Source: Gari tellinella
Lineage: Eukaryota; Mollusca; Bivalvia; Cardiida; Psammobiidae
Assembly: GCA_922989275.2 (NCBI GenBank)
Contig: OV277868.1
Coordinates: 23,157,516-23,221,515 of the forward strand
Direction of reading: 5' to 3'
Length of the DNA: 64,000 bases
In this document: piece after piece, positions 63,940 through 64,000 of the stretch
How positions within the stretch are numbered: position 1 is the first letter of the stretch
Layout of the letters: every line of letters begins with the position of its first letter
Program-made: the position numbers and the translations under genes
The notes under the pieces: generated by a model
Databases searched by the model: none
What the model saw: the letters and a program-made list of their open reading frames with translations, nothing else
Told to the model about the DNA's origin: nothing

Positions 63940-64000
63940 CTGCCTGCCAAAATGCACCAGTCTGATGAGCTCTGCTGAAGCCATAGAGTTTGGTGTGACC
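63940..64000 (+). CDS. Tentative exon running off the window end
   Basis: The acceptor is CAGTCTGTTACAG. The phase 2 left by the 37-bp candidate gives an open frame to the last base (SCLPKCTSLMSSAEAIEFGV). An element ends 22 bp upstream, as for many real exons here. No family is recognised. Confidence 0.4.

Noticed and set aside
1..64000. An autonomous transposase or reverse transcriptase
   Set aside because: No open frame shows a DDE/D or reverse-transcriptase signature. All elements seen are non-autonomous.

Overview
This window looks like eukaryotic, probably marine molluscan (bivalve-like) nuclear DNA. It has short exons with GT-AG introns, metazoan domains (polycystin with GPS and PLAT, thrombospondin type-1 repeats), AT-rich introns and a dense load of short inverted-repeat elements. 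The taxon is my inference from the gene families and from element ends I associate with bivalve genomes. No sequence search was possible.

Region 1 (1-32990): the 3' two-thirds of one plus-strand polycystin-1-like gene. I join 23 exons (536-32949) in a single frame. They give about 1,693 residues in the order REJ-like region, GAIN/GPS, TM1, PLAT, TM2-TM6, extracellular polycystin (TOP) domain, then the channel-like TM7-TM11 block, a TAA stop and an AATAAA signal. The N-terminus lies upstream of the window.

Region 2 (33000-49300): no intact gene found. It holds inverted-repeat elements, a 59-bp satellite (38021-39645), a TTAGGG-rich interstitial array (45167-46490), and displaced pieces of the polycystin gene (last-exon copy at 40112-40338; exon 10 fragment joined to intron 2 sequence at 48465-48906).

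Region 3 (49312-64000): part of a second plus-strand gene. Six intact 171-bp exons each encode one thrombospondin type-1 repeat, all in symmetrical phase 1. Two further copies are truncated inside a tandem array. Two candidate small downstream exons continue the frame to the window end. The gene is open at both ends.

Mobile-element naming used below. TTAA-1: ends CCCATTACCCCATA / TATGGGGTAATGGG between TTAA sites. TTAA-1b: CCCTTTCCCCCATAG ends. TTAA-2: CCCTTTGAACCCTAG / CAGGGAGGAAAGGG ends. TTAA-3: CCCTTATCATGCTGA ends. TA-1: CAGTGGAGAA ends at TA. TA-2: CAGTAAAACCTCTCTATTA. TA-3: CAGTGCTCCCTCTCTACAAC. TA-4: CAGTCAAACTTCGATATC. TA-5: CAGTGAAACCCCTCTAAAC. GCC: CAGGGCTGCCAT. CTC: TTAGCTCACCT ... 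GGGCCCTCTTGTT. TTAA families resemble piggyBac-type non-autonomous elements and TA families resemble Tc1/mariner-type ones. No transposase was seen.

The most unusual theme is that families with unrelated ends carry the same kinds of near-perfect ~65-70 bp central hairpin. Core A reads AAAGCAGGTTGAAAGTAAAG...; core B reads CAAACAGTnTnGAnnCnGATCAGA.... TTAA sites, including one inside core A, are reused as landing sites. Single hairpin arms have been amplified into tandem arrays that end in a completed palindrome. Many introns are packed with elements to within 12-40 bp of the 3' splice site.
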